DNA of 64,000 nt from GCA-002282575 sp964519885. GTDB taxonomy: Bacteria > Pseudomonadota > Gammaproteobacteria > Thiomicrospirales > Thiomicrospiraceae. The stretch spans positions 1 through 64,000 of the forward strand of contig CAZFLX010000007.1 in the NCBI GenBank assembly GCA_964519885.1, given 5' to 3'. The translations under genes and the position numbers were made by a program. The notes beneath the pieces were generated by a model. That model worked only from the letters and a program-made list of their open reading frames with translations, searched no databases and was not told the origin of the DNA. Numbering within the stretch: position 1 is the first letter of the stretch; the number at the start of each line of letters is the position of its first letter. Positions 62,699 to 64,000 of the stretch are shown here, one piece after another.

Positions 62699-62956
62699 TT
62701 AATCCAGCTCTTTCAGCACATCAGAAACAGTTTCTAAATCCATCATTTTACCCACGTACATTCTGACTAACACTGGGTTTGCCCATAATCCATTTTCTGA
62801 CAATGCAATGGTAGCCCGGCGTATTTCCATAAAATCAACCGATTCATCTAATACAGGATATTGGTGAGGGCTCATGGTTGCCGAAGACATAGCCGGTGGT
62901 GGACGACGAATCACTTTACGTGACGCGAGTGATAAAACAGGTTTTTCATCTGACAT
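62699..62956 (-). CDS. small protein of unknown function
   Basis: I do not recognise this 85-residue soluble protein. It has a basic, proline-rich N-terminal part (RKVIRRPPPAMSS) that is probably disordered, then a mixed helical part from MEIRRATIAL to the acidic end VLKELD. AAGGT precedes the ATG by 9 bases. It is transcribed in the same direction as the PDC-sensor gene, 60 bases after it, so the two may share a transcript. The ribosome-binding site and amphipathic helix pattern support a real gene. Confidence 0.5.
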   Translation of the reverse strand: MSDEKPVLSLASRKVIRRPPPAMSSATMSPHQYPVLDESVDFMEIRRATIALSENGLWANPVLVRMYVGKMMDLETVSDVLKELD

Positions 62957-63016
62957 AATCATGTACCTTAAAATTAATCGAAGTATTTTTTAACTCTGTT
63001 AGTTGTTCATAGCCAA

Positions 63017-64000
63017 CTATTGCTTATTAGTCTGTAAATCGGATGTCTCATAATGTTGCGAAAGTTTGTGGCGTTTAACGTGCATTAAAAGATTTTCGGC
63101 TTTCGCACCCAAATAAACGTACAAGCCTAAGCCGACCATTAAAGCAACCGCTGAAAGCATCATCCACGTAGCACTGGTTAAGTAATCCCCTGCTCCAATG
63201 GCTGACTTAAACATTAACAACAAAGCTTCAATTGAAACTGCAATAGTAATCGCTGCCATAAAGCGGGTAATGGTTCTGCGCGTTGAACTGTGTCGGAAAA
63301 TATCCTTATGCATCAACACTTCTTCTTCAAGCGTTGTTTTGGCTAAGTCGAATATAGCCAAGCCCAAGGTAATGAAAATAATCGAACTAAAAGGACGAAT
63401 GGACTCAATGTGTGATGGTTCCTCGAGCATTTTGAGCAGTTCGGAAAAACCGGAATAGAGTAAAACCCCTACAACACAAAACAAACCAATTGAAATCGCG
63501 GAATAAACGGCTTTGAAAAATGGCTCAAAACGGGTTCTTAAGCTATCACCCATCAGAAAGCTGACGGTTTTTTCCAAGTCTAAATCAATCACCAAATAAC
63601 CTGAAACAGCACCAGCACTATTGGTAATCGGAATAGCGCCCGACAAACACAAAACCCTATCCGTAACGGATAAATAGGGATCAGTGAACACCACACTTTG
63701 TTTGGCTTTTGCCATAACAAAATAAGGACGTTGACTTAAATCATTTCCTCTATTTGAGAAATCCGTGCGCGTTTTACCCTCTTTAAACGCATAATTGGGG
63801 CTATCTTGCACGCCATTTCTATCTAGGGTATAGACAATATCAATGAAGGGATAGTGGCTACTTAACTCATCTAAGGTTTCCAAAATGCGCTCTGGGCTCT
63901 CAAAAAGATGCGCATCACTCAATCCTAACAGGATAGAATGCAGCATTTCTTGAATCATGCCCCGATAATCGTGGTAACGTTCAATGATGTTGACATAACT
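63017..64000 (-). CDS. PDC-type sensor membrane protein, 5' end cut by window edge
   Basis: The reading frame stays open through the right edge, so the N-terminus is missing; 327 residues are visible. Residues at the visible start form a PDC/Cache-like sensor half (ILETLDELSSHYPFIDIVYTLDRNGVQ, FSNRGNDLSQRPYFVMA and DPYLSVTDRVLCLSGAIPI). Four TM helices and a basic cytosolic tail follow. No GGDEF, kinase or methyl-accepting domain comes after the helices, so the output is unclear. Proteins of this layout occur next to c-di-GMP or chemotaxis genes in sulfur oxidisers, but I cannot name a function. Confidence 0.7.
   Translation of the reverse strand, partial: SYVNIIERYHDYRGMIQEMLHSILLGLSDAHLFESPERILETLDELSSHYPFIDIVYTLDRNGVQDSPNYAFKEGKTRTDFSNRGNDLSQRPYFVMAKAKQSVVFTDPYLSVTDRVLCLSGAIPITNSAGAVSGYLVIDLDLEKTVSFLMGDSLRTRFEPFFKAVYSAISIGLFCVVGVLLYSGFSELLKMLEEPSHIESIRPFSSIIFITLGLAIFDLAKTTLEEEVLMHKDIFRHSSTRRTITRFMAAITIAVSIEALLLMFKSAIGAGDYLTSATWMMLSAVALMVGLGLYVYLGAKAENLLMHVKRHKLSQHYETSDLQTNKQ

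Overview
The window reads as a chromosomal segment of a free-living, aerobic, sulfur-oxidising gammaproteobacterium with moderate GC. The evidence is the gene order rseC-mucD-lepA-lepB-rnc-era-recO-pdxJ-acpS with a divergent nadB, RecBCD, RlmC, TamAB, KatG, a type II-like sulfide:quinone oxidoreductase and a periplasmic rhodanese. A member of Thiotrichales or a related sulfur oxidiser is a reasonable guess, but no rRNA is present to fix it. Coding density is high: no stretch longer than about 300 bases lacks a gene. There is no rRNA, CRISPR array, insertion sequence or prophage.

Region 1 (1-8.9 kb) holds a LysM-like lipoprotein, a convergent Mth938-like protein, an amino-acid block (alaA, hom, thrC) followed by an RpfE-like fragment and a small exported protein, a secreted nuclease-fold protein that has lost its catalytic His, and katG.

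Region 2 (8.9-31.4 kb) mixes sulfide oxidation and cyclic-di-GMP signalling. A leftward operon slt / PhnD-like lipoprotein / GGDEF-EAL stands back-to-back with a Tat-exported SQR and a small membrane protein. Next come a leftward pair (degenerate GGDEF plus stand-alone EAL) and a rightward run: periplasmic rhodanese, GGDEF-EAL, tamA, tamB, and two tandem paralogues that each fuse two periplasmic binding domains to a GGEEF cyclase. Six genes carry GGDEF and/or EAL domains within 23 kb.

Region 3 (31.4-42.9 kb) is recC-recB-recD-rlmC, tightly overlapped and starting only 7 nt after the second sensor cyclase. A long perfect inverted repeat, an orphan tyrosine recombinase and an ArsC/Spx-family protein follow.

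Region 4 (42.9-52.2 kb) has a membrane-anchored transglutaminase-like protein, a SulP / CPA2 antiporter / universal-stress operon, cysS, a two-tRNA operon (Ser-UGA, fMet) with clear promoter and terminator, a secreted SNase-like protein and an exported DUF255 protein.

Region 5 (52.2-64 kb) is the leftward housekeeping operon rseC to acpS, ending in a degenerate CobS-like membrane protein. nadB is divergent, and the usual rpoE-rseA-rseB genes are missing between nadB and rseC. A small unknown protein and a PDC-type sensor cut by the window edge close the segment.

Start codons were chosen by ribosome-binding site, signal peptide and family length, and are often shorter than the longest reading frame. 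All functions are assigned from reading the translated sequences; no database search was possible.
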